Source: an uncultured Oscillospiraceae bacterium (GTDB lineage Bacteria; Bacillota; Clostridia; Oscillospirales; Ruminococcaceae). From it: DNA of 64,000 nt. Shown piece after piece: positions 33,816 through 43,973 of the stretch. Where the stretch lies: NCBI GenBank assembly GCA_910587335.1, contig CAJUMG010000002.1, positions 91,505-155,504 of the forward strand, read 5' to 3'. Position 1 is the stretch's first letter; each line of letters begins with the position of its first letter. The translations under genes were made by a program, and so were the position numbers. Under the pieces are notes generated by a model. It worked only from the letters and a program-made list of their open reading frames with translations, did not search any database and had not been told where the DNA came from.

Positions 33816-36446
33816 TTATCTGGGGAACTTAATCGCAGCCTGCGCCGCAGCCAATTTTGCAATCGGCACACGGAACGGCGAGCAGGAAACATAGGTCAGA
33901 CCAACCTTGTGGCAGAACTCCACAGAGGACGGGTCGCCGCCATGTTCGCCGCAGATGCCCAGCTTGATGTCCGAACGGGTGGATTTACCCAATTTCGCGG
34001 CCATCTCAACCAGTTTGCCCACACCGGTCTGATCCAGCTTGGCAAACGGATCGTTTTCATAAATCTTCTTGTCGTAGTACGCGCCCAGGAACTTGCCAGC
34101 GTCGTCACGGCTGAAGCCAAAGGTCATCTGGGTCAGGTCGTTGGTGCCAAAGGAGAAGAACTCCGCCTCTTTGGCGATCTCGTCAGCGGTCAGGGCCGCT
34201 CTGGGGATCTCGATCATGGTGCCGACCTTATAGTGCATGTCGGACCCGGCTGCTTTGATGATCGCGTCAGCGGTCTCGCAGACAACCTTCTTCACATAAG
34301 CCAGCTCTTTGATCTCGCCAACCAGCGGAATCATGATCTCCGGAACGATGGTCCAGTCCGCATGCTTCTTCTGTACGTTCAGCGCCGCTTTGATCACAGC
34401 CTCGGTCTGCATCTCGGCAATCTCCGGATAGGTGACGGCCAGACGGCAGCCGCGGTGACCCATCATGGGGTTAAACTCATGCAGAGAAGCGATGATCGCC
34501 TTGATCTGCTCCACCGATTTGCCCTGGGTTTTGGCCAGCGCTTCGATGTCCTTCTCGTCGGTGGGAACAAACTCATGCAAAGGCGGATCCAGGAAACGGA
34601 TGGTTACAGGGCAGCCCTCCATCGCCTCGTACAGCTCTTCAAAGTCACCCTGCTGCATCGGCTCCAGCTTGGCAAGGGCGGCCTTTCTCTGCTCAACGGT
34701 GTCGGAGCAGATCATCTCGCGGATCGCGGCGATTCTGCCGTCGTTAAAGAACATGTGCTCGGTACGGCACAGACCAATACCCTCAGCGCCCAGGCTTCTG
34801 GCCTTCTTCGCGTCTACAGGGGTATCCGCGTTGGTGCGGACCTGCAGCTTGCGGTATTTGTCCGCCCAATCCATTACACGGCCAAACTCACCGCCGATCG
34901 AAGCGTCCACAGTGGGGATAATGCCGTCGTAAATGTTACCGGTGGAACCGTCGATGGAGATGTAGTCACCCTCCACATAGGTTTTGCCGGCCAGAACAAA
35001 CTTCTTGTTCTCCTCATCCATGTTGATGTCAGAGCAGCCGGATACGCAGCAGGTACCCATGCCGCGGGCAACAACCGCCGCATGAGAGGTCATACCGCCG
35101 CGAACGGTCAAAATACCCTGAGAAGCCTTCATGCCTTCGATATCCTCCGGAGAGGTCTCCAGCCGGACCAGGACAACCTTTTCACCCTTGGCAGCCCAAT
35201 CCTTGGCATCCTCAGCGGTGAAGACGATCTTTCCGCAGGCAGCGCCGGGAGAAGCAGCCAGCGCCTTGGCAACCGGCGTCGCTTTTTTCAGTGCGGCAGC
35301 GTCAAACTGCGGGTGCAGCAGCGCGTCCAGCGTTCTGGGGTCGATCATCAGAACAGCCTGCTCGTCGTTGATCATGCCCTCGTCCACCAGGTCGCAGGCG
35401 ATTTTCAGCGCCGCGGAAGCGGTTCTCTTGCCGTTTCTGGTCTGGAGCATGTACAGGTGGCGGTCCTCAATGGTAAACTCCATGTCCTGCATGTCGTGGT
35501 AGTGTTTTTCCAGAATGTCGCAGATCTTTACAAACTGATCGTAGCACTCCGGCATTACCTCAGCCAGCTGCGCAATCGGCTGGGGAGTCCGCACGCCGGC
35601 CACAACGTCTTCGCCCTGCGCGTTCATCAAAAATTCGCCGAACAGCTTCTTTTCACCGGTGGCGGGGTTGCGGGTAAAGGCAACGCCGGTACCGGAGGTA
35701 TCGCCCAGGTTGCCGAACGCCATCATCTGTACGTTAACAGCGGTTCCCCAGGAATAAGGGATGTCGTTGTCGCGGCGGTATACGTTCGCTCTGGGGTTGT
35801 CCCAGGAGCGGAATACCGCTTTGATCGCGCCCATCAGCTGCTCTTTGGGATCGGTGGGGAAATCCTCGCCGATTTTCGCTTTGTACTCTTCTTTAAACTG
35901 GCGGGCCAGCTCTTTTAGATCATCGGCGGTGAGCTCCACGTCCTGGGTCACGCCTTTTTCCTCTTTCATTTTGTCGATCAGCTGCTCAAAGTACTTTTTG
36001 CCGACCTCCATAACAACGTCGGAATACATCTGGATAAAGCGGCGATAGCAGTCGTAAGCCCATCTGGGGTTGCCGGACTTTTTCGCCATAACCTCAACAA
36101 CCTCTTCGTTAAGGCCCAGGTTCAAAATGGTGTCCATCATGCCGGGCATGGAAGCGCGGGCGCCGGAACGAACCGAAACCAGCAGCGGGTTTTCCCGATC
36201 ACCGAACTTTTTGCCGGTAATCTCTTCCATTTTGCCGACGTATTCCATAATCTCCGCCTGAATCTCGTCGTTGATCTTGCGGCCATCCTCGTAATACTGG
36301 GTGCAGGCTTCCGTTGTAATGGTAAAGCCCTGCGGAACCGGCAGGCCCAGGTTGGTCATTTCGGCCAGGTTTGCACCTTTACCGCCGAGCAGCTCTCTCA
36401 TAGAGCCATTTCCTTCTTTGAACAGGTAAACAAACTTCTTGCTCAA
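33816..36446 (-). CDS. ppdK: Pyruvate, phosphate dikinase
   Basis: 876 residues. The TTG at 36446 is nine bases after GGAGG; the frame opens three codons earlier, directly against that site. The order is N-terminal ATP-grasp (KGANLAEMTNLGLPVPQGFTI), the phosphohistidine domain (GGMTSHAAVVARGMGTCCV with catalytic His) and the C-terminal PEP/pyruvate barrel (GIGLCRTEHMF, GTNDLTQMTFGFSRDD, CGEHGGDPSS with catalytic Cys). It interconverts pyruvate + ATP + Pi and PEP + AMP + PPi, complementing pckG at 62-64 kb. It lies inside the block bounded by the feoB halves. Confidence 0.98.
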   Translation of the reverse strand: MSKKFVYLFKEGNGSMRELLGGKGANLAEMTNLGLPVPQGFTITTEACTQYYEDGRKINDEIQAEIMEYVGKMEEITGKKFGDRENPLLVSVRSGARASMPGMMDTILNLGLNEEVVEVMAKKSGNPRWAYDCYRRFIQMYSDVVMEVGKKYFEQLIDKMKEEKGVTQDVELTADDLKELARQFKEEYKAKIGEDFPTDPKEQLMGAIKAVFRSWDNPRANVYRRDNDIPYSWGTAVNVQMMAFGNLGDTSGTGVAFTRNPATGEKKLFGEFLMNAQGEDVVAGVRTPQPIAQLAEVMPECYDQFVKICDILEKHYHDMQDMEFTIEDRHLYMLQTRNGKRTASAALKIACDLVDEGMINDEQAVLMIDPRTLDALLHPQFDAAALKKATPVAKALAASPGAACGKIVFTAEDAKDWAAKGEKVVLVRLETSPEDIEGMKASQGILTVRGGMTSHAAVVARGMGTCCVSGCSDINMDEENKKFVLAGKTYVEGDYISIDGSTGNIYDGIIPTVDASIGGEFGRVMDWADKYRKLQVRTNADTPVDAKKARSLGAEGIGLCRTEHMFFNDGRIAAIREMICSDTVEQRKAALAKLEPMQQGDFEELYEAMEGCPVTIRFLDPPLHEFVPTDEKDIEALAKTQGKSVEQIKAIIASLHEFNPMMGHRGCRLAVTYPEIAEMQTEAVIKAALNVQKKHADWTIVPEIMIPLVGEIKELAYVKKVVCETADAIIKAAGSDMHYKVGTMIEIPRAALTADEIAKEAEFFSFGTNDLTQMTFGFSRDDAGKFLGAYYDKKIYENDPFAKLDQTGVGKLVEMAAKLGKSTRSDIKLGICGEHGGDPSSVEFCHKVGLTYVSCSPFRVPIAKLAAAQAAIKFPR

Positions 36447-36478
36447 GGGAATCAACCTCCTATTTTATTTACGTCTCA

Positions 36479-36560
36479 TTGCGCGGTGGTCTTTCCCACA
36501 TACAAGCCGCGCAACCCCAAACCCATTCTCAAGATGAGCAACAGGTACAAAGTCATTATA
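36479..36560 (-). promoter_or_regulatory. ppdK promoter and leader hairpin
   Basis: Leftward extended -10 TGCTATAAT (36555-36563) without a strong -35, then a leader hairpin with a perfect 8-bp stem TTGCGCGG/CCGCGCAA (36479-36514) ahead of the ribosome site. Confidence 0.6.
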
Positions 36561-36652
36561 GCAAAGAAATCTAGGATTTTCTATATATTTCACATTTTTT
36601 TTTACAATTATACGAAATTGACCCAATCCTGAGAAAAGTTAGGCTATTTTAC

Positions 36653-36681
36653 TTGAAAATACGCGGGAAAATTGCCATAAT
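36653..36681 (+). promoter_or_regulatory. glmU promoter
   Basis: TTGAAA and CATAAT with a 17-base spacer, about 60 bases ahead of glmU. Confidence 0.6.
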
Positions 36682-36742
36682 AGAATAGAGATAAAATGCC
36701 TATTGATAGAATAAAGATTTTTACGAGAGCAGGTGGAAATGC

Positions 36743-38131
36743 TTGGAAAAGCTGTGTGCGGTGGTTTTGGCCGCGGGAGATGGAAAAAGAATGCGTTCAG
36801 CCCGTCCCAAGGTGTTGTGTGAGGTACTGTTCCGTCCCATGATCAGCTGGATCGCCGGTTCCCTGGCGGAAAGCGGCATTGGGGATGTGTGCGCAGTGTT
36901 GGGCGCCGGCGCGGATCAGGTGCGGGCGGCGGTGCCGGATTTTTCCTGGGTGGAGCAGAAAGAAAGGCTGGGTACCGGCCATGCTGTGATGCAGGCCAAA
37001 GCTTTTCTGCAAAGCCATCGGGGCGGGGACTGTGCCGTTTTGTATGGCGACGCGCCGTTTGTCGACTCCAAAACTTTGATGGATGCCTATAAGCTCCACA
37101 AAGAATCTGGTGCGGCGGTCACCCTTCTCACCGCTAGCCTGCCCGATCCTACCGGTTATGGCCGTATCGTGCGGGATGGGCGGGGCGATGTATCCTGTAT
37201 CGTGGAACAGGCGGACGCCGACGAAAAAACGCTGCAAATCTGCGAAATCAACGCCGGAACCTACTGGTTCTCGGTGGACTTTTTGCTGTCCGCGCTGGAA
37301 CAGCTTCAGCCCAACAACGCCCAAGGGGAATACTACCTGACCGACGTCATCGGCATTGCCGCCGCCCAGGGAAAACGGGTCTGCGGGTACGAAGCGCCGA
37401 ACAGCCAAATCGCCATGGGCGCCAACGACCGAAAGGGCCTGCTTCGCCTAAACGAAATAGCCCGTCAGGCCGAATTAGACCGGCAGTTGGCCGCCGGTGT
37501 GGAAATCGTTTGTGACGACGGGGTCATGATCCAGCCCGGCGTGCAGATCGGGCAGGACACCGTCATTTTGCCGGGCACAATTTTAAAGGGAAATACCATT
37601 ATCGGAAAAAACTGCGTCATCGGTCCCAACACCGTGATAGAGGACAGCCTCGTGGGGGATGGGTGCCGTATCAACGCTTGCCAGATTGAGCAGTCCCGGC
37701 TGGATGATCAAATTAAAATCGGCCCATTTACCCATGTCCGGCCCAATAGCCATCTGATGACCGGGGTAAAGATCGGCAACTTTGTGGAAGTGAAAAACGC
37801 GGTGGTGGGCGAACATACCGCCGTGGCCCATCTGACCTATGTGGGGGACAGCGACGTAGGCAAAAACGTCAACTTCGACTGCGGCACCGTGACGGTCAAT
37901 TTCGACGGACATGATAAATACCGCACCGTCATCGGGGACGACTGCTTTATCGGCTGCAATAGCAACCTGATCGCCCCGGTGACCATCGGGTCCGGCAGCT
38001 ACATCGCCGCCGGTTCCACCGTGACCGACTCGGTCCCGGAGGACGCGCTGGCCATCGCCCGTGCCAGACAGATCGTAAAGCCCGGCTGGGCCAAGGCTCG
38101 CCGGATGCGATTAGGTCCGCGCAAAAAATAA
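36743..38131 (+). CDS. glmU: Bifunctional GlmU: N-acetylglucosamine-1-P uridyltransferase / glucosamine-1-P acetyltransferase
   Basis: 462 residues from a TTG start behind GGTGG. The N-terminal uridyltransferase shows VLAAGDGKRMRSARPKVL and LYGDAPFV; residues from about 250 form left-handed beta-helix hexapeptide repeats (VIGPNTVIEDSLVGDG, GNFVEVKNAVVGEHT) with the acetyltransferase HLTYVGDSDVG site. It makes UDP-GlcNAc for peptidoglycan. It is followed by prs, as in many Firmicutes. Confidence 0.97.
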   Translation: MEKLCAVVLAAGDGKRMRSARPKVLCEVLFRPMISWIAGSLAESGIGDVCAVLGAGADQVRAAVPDFSWVEQKERLGTGHAVMQAKAFLQSHRGGDCAVLYGDAPFVDSKTLMDAYKLHKESGAAVTLLTASLPDPTGYGRIVRDGRGDVSCIVEQADADEKTLQICEINAGTYWFSVDFLLSALEQLQPNNAQGEYYLTDVIGIAAAQGKRVCGYEAPNSQIAMGANDRKGLLRLNEIARQAELDRQLAAGVEIVCDDGVMIQPGVQIGQDTVILPGTILKGNTIIGKNCVIGPNTVIEDSLVGDGCRINACQIEQSRLDDQIKIGPFTHVRPNSHLMTGVKIGNFVEVKNAVVGEHTAVAHLTYVGDSDVGKNVNFDCGTVTVNFDGHDKYRTVIGDDCFIGCNSNLIAPVTIGSGSYIAAGSTVTDSVPEDALAIARARQIVKPGWAKARRMRLGPRKK

Positions 38132-38206
38132 TCGTCTTTTGCCGTCTTGGGGGACGGTGGAGTATATAAACGCCAAACAGGACAATATGAAAAGGGAGTA
38201 AAAAAC

Positions 38207-39163
38207 ATGAATCTTCACGGCAAGGACATCAAGATTTTCACTGCCAACGCCAATCCAGCAGTGGCAGAGCACATTGCCAAAGTGCTTGGCCTGCCTATGG
38301 GCAAGTGCGACGTTTCCCATTTTGCCGACGGTGAAATTTCCGTTTCTATTCACGAGTCGGTCCGTGGATCCGACGTGTTTGTGGTCCAGTCCATCAGTAC
38401 GCCGGTTAACGACAGTCTGATGGAACTGCTGATTATGATGGATGCGTTTAAACGCGCTTCCGCCGGTCGGATCACGGCGGTTATCCCCTATCTTGGCTAT
38501 GCCCGTCAGGACCGTAAGGCCAAAGCCCGCGACCCGATTTCCGCTAAGCTGGTGGCCGACCTCATCGCTACCGCCGGCGCTGACCGGGTGCTGACAATGG
38601 ACCTGCACGCGCCGCAGATCCAGGGCTTTTTTAACATTCCGGTAGACCATCTGCTGGGTGTTCCGATCCTCGCCCCTTATTTTGAAAAGGAGTTCAAGGA
38701 CCGGGAGGACGTGGTGGTGGTTTCCCCGGACCTGGGCTCGGTTACCCGCGCCAGAAAGTTCGCCGAACGGGTAAACGCGCCGCTGGCCATTATTGATAAA
38801 CGCCGCCCAAAAGCCAATGTCTCCGAGGTCATGAATATCATCGGCAGCGTGCAGGGCAAACGGGCAATTATTGTAGATGATCTGGTGGATACCGCCGGAA
38901 CGCTTTGCAACGGCGCAAAGGCGATTATCGAGATCGGCGGCGCTACCGAGGTTTATGCCTGCGCGACCCATGGTGTGCTGTCCAATCCGGCTATCGAGCG
39001 CATTGAGCAAAGCGTCATCAAGGAATTGGTCCTGCTGGATACCATCGCGCTGCCGCCGGAGAAAAAAATCTCCAAGATCACAACCGTACCGGTAGGCCCG
39101 GTGTTTGCCGAGGCCATCGAGCGCATTTACGCCGACAAGCCGGTTTCTCCGCTGTTTGTCTAA
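38207..39163 (+). CDS. prs: Ribose-phosphate pyrophosphokinase
   Basis: 318 residues, starting MNLHGKDIKIF after AAAGGGAG; the longer frame upstream lacks a ribosome site. YLGYARQDRKAKARDPISAKL is the ATP/catalytic flexible loop region, VLTMDLHAPQIQGFF and RAIIVDDLVDTAGTL the PRPP-binding loop. It makes PRPP for nucleotide and amino acid synthesis. It is 75 bases after glmU; the gap holds a small GCCGTC/GGACGG hairpin. Confidence 0.97.
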   Translation: MNLHGKDIKIFTANANPAVAEHIAKVLGLPMGKCDVSHFADGEISVSIHESVRGSDVFVVQSISTPVNDSLMELLIMMDAFKRASAGRITAVIPYLGYARQDRKAKARDPISAKLVADLIATAGADRVLTMDLHAPQIQGFFNIPVDHLLGVPILAPYFEKEFKDREDVVVVSPDLGSVTRARKFAERVNAPLAIIDKRRPKANVSEVMNIIGSVQGKRAIIVDDLVDTAGTLCNGAKAIIEIGGATEVYACATHGVLSNPAIERIEQSVIKELVLLDTIALPPEKKISKITTVPVGPVFAEAIERIYADKPVSPLFV

Positions 39164-39251
39164 ATCGGGCAGCGCCGCGGCTACTTTTATAATCATCTGT
39201 AAGGCGGGGTAGATCGTATATCCCGCCTTGATTGTCTGTCAAGGAGGGACC

Positions 39252-39857
39252 ATGTTCAATCTGTTTTCCAAAACAGCCGCCGGACCGGTGGAATTTCTGG
39301 TCGTCGGGCTGGGCAATCCCGGCAGGGAATACGAAAATACCCGCCATAACGCCGGCTTTATGGCGGTGGACCGCATTGCCGAAACCATCGGCGTGAAAAT
39401 CGACCGGCTAAAATTCAAATCCTTGTGTGCCGAAGGGATGTTGTCCGGCCGCCGAATCCTTTTATTAAAGCCTTCCACCTTTATGAACCTGTCCGGTCAG
39501 GCGGTGCAGGAAGCGGCCTCCTTTTACAAAATCCCCCCGGAAAAAACGCTGGTGTTTATGGACGATATTTCTCTGGAGCCTGGGCATGTCCGCATCCGCC
39601 GCAAGGGTAGCGACGGCGGCCATAACGGGATCAAGAACATCATCTACCTCACCGGCTCCGACCAGTTTCCCCGGGTCAAAATCGGGGTTGGCGCCAAGCC
39701 TCATCCGGATTACGATCTGGCCAAATGGGTGCTCAGCCGCTTTTCCGCCGACGAGCTAAAAGCGCTGGACGGCGTTTTGGATCACGCGGCGGATATGGCC
39801 AGCCTCATCCTTTCCGGCCGAATGGATGAAGCCATGAACGTATATAATGGAAAATAA
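39252..39857 (+). CDS. pth: Peptidyl-tRNA hydrolase
   Basis: 201 residues, starting MFNLFSKTAAG eight bases after AAGGAGG. VGLGNPGREYENTRHNAGFM contains the catalytic His/Asn set, LLKPSTFMNLSGQAV and DDISLEPGHVRIRRKGSDGGHNGIK are further active-site blocks. It releases peptides from prematurely dropped peptidyl-tRNAs. A GC-rich stem (AAGGCGGG/CCCGCCTT, 39201-39224) without T-run lies in the gap after prs. Confidence 0.97.
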   Translation: MFNLFSKTAAGPVEFLVVGLGNPGREYENTRHNAGFMAVDRIAETIGVKIDRLKFKSLCAEGMLSGRRILLLKPSTFMNLSGQAVQEAASFYKIPPEKTLVFMDDISLEPGHVRIRRKGSDGGHNGIKNIIYLTGSDQFPRVKIGVGAKPHPDYDLAKWVLSRFSADELKALDGVLDHAADMASLILSGRMDEAMNVYNGK

Positions 39858-39935
39858 CAGCGTGTTCGCCGGCAGGTCTTCGCTCCTGTCGGTAAAATCT
39901 GCCCGTATTTTGGTAAAATGGAAGGAGAGAAAAAA

Positions 39936-42900
39936 ATGCTGCTGGAGGTGATTTCGTCCGCACCCCAATACCGAATGCTTCTGTCGGCTATGGCCAAACG
40001 GGGCTGGCCCGCCCAGATGACTGGGCTGAGCCATATCCATAAGGCGGCGATAGCCGCAGCCCTGTCCGAAACCGGGCCGTTTCTGGTGGTCGCGCCGGAT
40101 GAAGCTGCCGCTACCCGCCTGTGCGAGGATATCAACGCCTTTGCCGGTGCGGAGAGAGCCTTTTTGTATCCGGCCCGGGAATTCATCTTCCGGGATGTGG
40201 AGGGCGCTAGCCGCGAATATGAATTTGCCCGCCTGAAGGTGCTGGACGGTTTGGCTCAGCGGCGCATTTCCATGGCGGTTTGCAGCATCGAAGCGCTTTT
40301 GCAGTATACCCTTCCGCCCAAAACGCTGCGGGAAAACACCCTCGACCTTCGGCCCGGCGAAAGCCACTCCATCGAGGGGCTGTGCGCCCAGCTTTTGCAC
40401 GCCGGCTATGAGCGGCGGGATCAGGTGGACGGCGTCTGCCAGTTCTCCCAGCGGGGCGGTATTCTGGATTTTTATCCGCCCCATGCACCGGCTCCCTACC
40501 GTCTGGAATTTTGGGGAGACGAGATCGACACCATCAGCACCTTTGACCTGGATTCCCAGCGCCGGATTGATACGGTAAAAAAAGCCGCCGTCACCCCCGC
40601 CCGAGAGGTGCTTTACCCCGATAACGGCTGGCTGGTCAAAAGGCTTGGCAAAGCCTATGACTCCCTGCGGGGCAAGCAGGGGGTCAAGGCAAAAGAACTT
40701 CTTCTGGCCGATATGGAAAAGCTGGAGGCGGGACTGCCCCTTCATAACATCGACAAATTTCTTCCGCTCATCTACCCGCAGCCCGCTACCCTATTGGACT
40801 ACCTGCCGGACGCCGGGCTGATTTTTTGCGAGATGGTGTCGGTCAAGGACGCGTCTAAAACCTCTATGTGGCAGCATTACGAGGATGTGTCCCAGCTTTT
40901 GCAGGAGGGAATCCTCTTTAAAGGGTGCGATACCTTTGCCATGGATTTTCCTCAGGTTCTGTCGGCGATGGAGGGCCGCCCCTGCGCGATTTTGGAAAAC
41001 TTCGCCCGCTCCTTGCCGGAGGTTCGGCTCAGCGAGCTGATCTCGGTCCACGCGGTGGCGCTGTCCGCCTGGGGCGGCGACCTAAAGCTTTTGGAAGAGG
41101 ATCTGGACAGCTTTTTGCGCCGGGATTACCGCGTGGCGGTACTGGCCGGAACCGAAAAGGCCGCCGCCTCGCTGCGGGAGGATCTATCTGCCCGGAAGAT
41201 TCCCGTTTCCGCCGGCGAAAAGGACCTGACCCCCGGCCGGGTCTGCGTTTTGGCAGGGTCTTTGTCCAGTGGAATGGAGCTGCCGGAGCTGAAATTTGCC
41301 CTGATTACCCACGGAAAAACCGCCGCCAAAACGGTCAAGCGCAAAAAATCCAAAAAGCCCGGGGAACAAATCCGTTCCCTGTCCGATTTGGTTTTCGGGG
41401 ATTATGTGGTCCACGCTTCCCACGGCATTGGCGTATTCGAAGGGGTGGTCAAACGGGAAATCCATGGAGTGACCAAGGACTATATTAAAATCCGCTACGC
41501 CGGGTCGGACGCGCTGTTCGTCCCGGTAACACAGCTGGACCTGGTGAGTAAGTACATCGGTCCCAAGGAGGATAAATCGGTCAAGCTCAATAAGCTCAAT
41601 TCGGTGGAATGGCAGAAAACCCGTCAGCGGGTCAAAAAAGCTGTGGCCGAAATGGCTCAGGAGCTGATTAAGCTGTATGCCGCCCGTATGCAGGCCAAAG
41701 GGTTCGCCTTTTCCGAGGATACCGAATGGCAGCGGGATTTCGAAGACCGGTTCCCCTATGAGGAAACCGACGATCAGCTTCGCTGTATCGCCGAGATCAA
41801 GGAGGATATGGAGGCTCCCCGGCCTATGGACCGGCTGCTGTGCGGCGACGTGGGCTTCGGCAAAACCGAGGTGGCGATTCGGGCGGCATTTAAGTGCGTT
41901 ATGGACGCAAAACAGTGCGCGGTACTGGTCCCCACCACCATTCTGGCTTGGCAGCATTACCAGACCTTTTTGGAGCGGATGCAGGGCTTTCCGGTCAACA
42001 TCGAGCTGCTCTCCCGCTTTCGCAGTCCCAAGCAGCAGGAACAGATTCTTCGAAAGCTGCGCCGGGGCGAGGTGGACATCATCATCGGCACCCACCGGCT
42101 TTTGCAAAAGGACGTGCAGTTTAAGGATCTAGGCCTTTGCATCATCGACGAGGAGCAGCGGTTCGGGGTTGCCCATAAGGAAAAATTCAAGGAAATGCGC
42201 GAGTCGGTGGATGTGCTGACCCTGTCGGCCACCCCCATCCCCCGAACACTCAACATGGCCATGTCCGGCATCCGGGATATGTCCACCATTGAGGAAGCGC
42301 CTATGGACCGCCATCCGGTCCAAACCTATGTAATCGAGCACAATTGGGGAATTTTGGTGGAGGCCATCAAGCGGGAGTTGCGCCGGGGCGGACAGGTGTT
42401 CTACCTGCATAACCGGGTGGAATCCATCGATTCCTGTGCCTACCGTCTGGGCCAGATGCTGCCGGAAGCGCGGATCACCACCGCCCACGGCAAGATGAAC
42501 GAGGAGCAGCTTTCGGAGGTCTGGCGGCAGCTGCTAGATCACGAAATCGATATTTTGGTCTGTACCACCATCATTGAAACCGGCGTGGACGTGCCCAACT
42601 GCAACACGCTGATTATCGAATCGGCGGACAAAATGGGCCTCTCCCAACTGTACCAGATCCGTGGACGGGTTGGGCGCTCCAACCGGCGCGCTTACGCCTA
42701 CTTTACCTTCTTCCCTGGCCGGGAGCTGACCGATGTGGCGGCCAAGCGCCTTTCCGCCATCCGGGAATTCACCTCCTTCGGGTCGGGCTTTCGCATCGCC
42801 ATGCGGGACCTGGAGATCCGCGGCGCCGGAAATGTGCTGGGCACCAGCCAGCATGGACATATGGAGGCGGTGGGCTACGAGATGTATTTGAAGCTTCTGT

Positions 42901-43397
42901 CCGAAGCGGTCAGCGAGCAGCGGGGTGAAACCGCCGCCGTCCAAAAAGAATGCCTGGTGGATATCCGCATCGGCGCCCATATTCCCGAAGGGTACATCGA
43001 CAATCTTTCCCAGCGCATTGATATCTATAAGAAAATTGCCTCTATCCAAAATGAAGAGGATGCCATGGATGTGACCGATGAGCTGATCGACCGGTTTGGC
43101 GAGCCTCCCCAGGCGGTGCAGGGCCTGATCGACGTGGCGCTGCTTCGCAATATCGCGGCGCGCCTTGGTATCTATGAAATCTCTCAGAAAAATGATATGA
43201 TCGTATTCTATCCGTCGGTCTTCGACTTTGAACGGGCCAGCCAGGTGTCGGCGGCGCTTCGCAGCCGGGTGTCCATCGGCGCGGGAGCTAAGCCCTATGT
43301 GGCGGTGCGGGTGGCGGAAAAGGAGGAACCGATCCATACCATGCGCACAGCGCTGTATCTGATGAACGGCCCGGCGAAGGAGGATGCCCGCCGGTAA
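39936..43397 (+). CDS. mfd: Transcription-repair coupling factor
   Basis: 1153 residues, starting MLLEVISS after GGAAGGAGAG. In order: the N-terminal UvrB-like module (about 10-340), the RNA-polymerase interaction domain (LVFGDYVVHASHGIGVFEG, about 490-560), the RecG-like translocase with GDVGFGKTEVAIRAAF (Walker A), DEEQRFGV (DEEQ box) and later helicase motifs, and the C-terminal autoinhibitory domain. It removes stalled RNA polymerase and recruits UvrA. Gene order pth-mfd is typical of Firmicutes. Confidence 0.97.
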   Translation: MLLEVISSAPQYRMLLSAMAKRGWPAQMTGLSHIHKAAIAAALSETGPFLVVAPDEAAATRLCEDINAFAGAERAFLYPAREFIFRDVEGASREYEFARLKVLDGLAQRRISMAVCSIEALLQYTLPPKTLRENTLDLRPGESHSIEGLCAQLLHAGYERRDQVDGVCQFSQRGGILDFYPPHAPAPYRLEFWGDEIDTISTFDLDSQRRIDTVKKAAVTPAREVLYPDNGWLVKRLGKAYDSLRGKQGVKAKELLLADMEKLEAGLPLHNIDKFLPLIYPQPATLLDYLPDAGLIFCEMVSVKDASKTSMWQHYEDVSQLLQEGILFKGCDTFAMDFPQVLSAMEGRPCAILENFARSLPEVRLSELISVHAVALSAWGGDLKLLEEDLDSFLRRDYRVAVLAGTEKAAASLREDLSARKIPVSAGEKDLTPGRVCVLAGSLSSGMELPELKFALITHGKTAAKTVKRKKSKKPGEQIRSLSDLVFGDYVVHASHGIGVFEGVVKREIHGVTKDYIKIRYAGSDALFVPVTQLDLVSKYIGPKEDKSVKLNKLNSVEWQKTRQRVKKAVAEMAQELIKLYAARMQAKGFAFSEDTEWQRDFEDRFPYEETDDQLRCIAEIKEDMEAPRPMDRLLCGDVGFGKTEVAIRAAFKCVMDAKQCAVLVPTTILAWQHYQTFLERMQGFPVNIELLSRFRSPKQQEQILRKLRRGEVDIIIGTHRLLQKDVQFKDLGLCIIDEEQRFGVAHKEKFKEMRESVDVLTLSATPIPRTLNMAMSGIRDMSTIEEAPMDRHPVQTYVIEHNWGILVEAIKRELRRGGQVFYLHNRVESIDSCAYRLGQMLPEARITTAHGKMNEEQLSEVWRQLLDHEIDILVCTTIIETGVDVPNCNTLIIESADKMGLSQLYQIRGRVGRSNRRAYAYFTFFPGRELTDVAAKRLSAIREFTSFGSGFRIAMRDLEIRGAGNVLGTSQHGHMEAVGYEMYLKLLSEAVSEQRGETAAVQKECLVDIRIGAHIPEGYIDNLSQRIDIYKKIASIQNEEDAMDVTDELIDRFGEPPQAVQGLIDVALLRNIAARLGIYEISQKNDMIVFYPSVFDFERASQVSAALRSRVSIGAGAKPYVAVRVAEKEEPIHTMRTALYLMNGPAKEDARR

Positions 43398-43424
43398 ATC
43401 GATTTTTTGCTCGTTTGAATAAGC

Positions 43425-43463
43425 AAAGACCCGGAAGCGTTTTTCGCTTTCGGGTCTTTTTTA
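43425..43463. terminator. Bidirectional terminator between mfd and the DtxR-family gene
   Basis: AAAGACCCGGAAGCG pairs with CGCTTTCGGGTCTTT around TTTTT, with a T tail overlapping the 3' end of the leftward regulator. Confidence 0.9.
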
Positions 43464-43916
43464 CACCGTATTTTGGCCGGGAGAAGGGTCCTGCCCCTTC
43501 TCTAGCCGGTCCAGAAAAGCCTGAATGCTTCGGACCGTCTTTTCCTCCACAAAGTGTTCGATTTTTTCCACCTGCTCCAGTTCATTTTGGGAATGGTTCA
43601 GATAGCAGAAAAACCGGTGCAGCAGCCCATGCCGGTATAAAAGATATTCCCCAAAGGCCTTTCCTTCCTTTGTCAGACGGATCTCGCCGTATTTTTCCGC
43701 TTCAATCAGTCCTTTTTCCCGCAGGTTCGAGACCATTTTCGAGGCGGAGGACGGTTTGACATGCAGCCGCTTCGAGAGAGCTCGGATGCGAACCGGACCT
43801 TCCCCTTCGTCACTTAACCGGCAGATCATTTCCAGATAATCCTCCATAGCGGCGGTGACAAAGACCCCCTGCGCCAGCTCATACCCCTTTAAGGTGTAAA
43901 ATTGGGGCGAATCCAT
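43461..43916 (-). CDS. DtxR/MntR family metal-dependent repressor
   Basis: 151 residues from the ATG preceded by AGGGAGGGG; 15 further upstream codons lack a ribosome site. The winged helix (MEDYLEMICRLSDEGEGPVRIRALSKRLHVKPSSASKMVSNLREKGLIEAEKYGEIRLT) and the dimerisation/metal domain with HRFFCYLN, E-Q-V-E-K-I-E-H and further Glu/His ligands are visible; there is no C-terminal SH3-like domain. It is divergent from feoA, so it probably senses Fe2+ (or Mn2+) and represses the feo genes. The metal specificity cannot be told from sequence. Confidence 0.9.
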   Translation of the reverse strand: MDSPQFYTLKGYELAQGVFVTAAMEDYLEMICRLSDEGEGPVRIRALSKRLHVKPSSASKMVSNLREKGLIEAEKYGEIRLTKEGKAFGEYLLYRHGLLHRFFCYLNHSQNELEQVEKIEHFVEEKTVRSIQAFLDRLEKGQDPSPGQNTV

Positions 43917-43973
43917 ACACAGCTCCCCTCCCTCTTTGCACACATACCGGCAAAACGACATATCTTGGCAATA

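Noticed and set aside
33909..35918. 669-codon open frame on the plus strand opposite ppdK
   Set aside because: It is the mirror of a highly conserved gene in GC-rich DNA, has no ribosome site or recognisable motif, and its composition (many Gly/Val/Leu/Arg/His) is typical of antisense frames.
36447..36455. Upstream TTG start for ppdK (MIPLSKK)
   Set aside because: It abuts the AGGAGG ribosome site with no spacing; the TTG three codons later is at the right distance.
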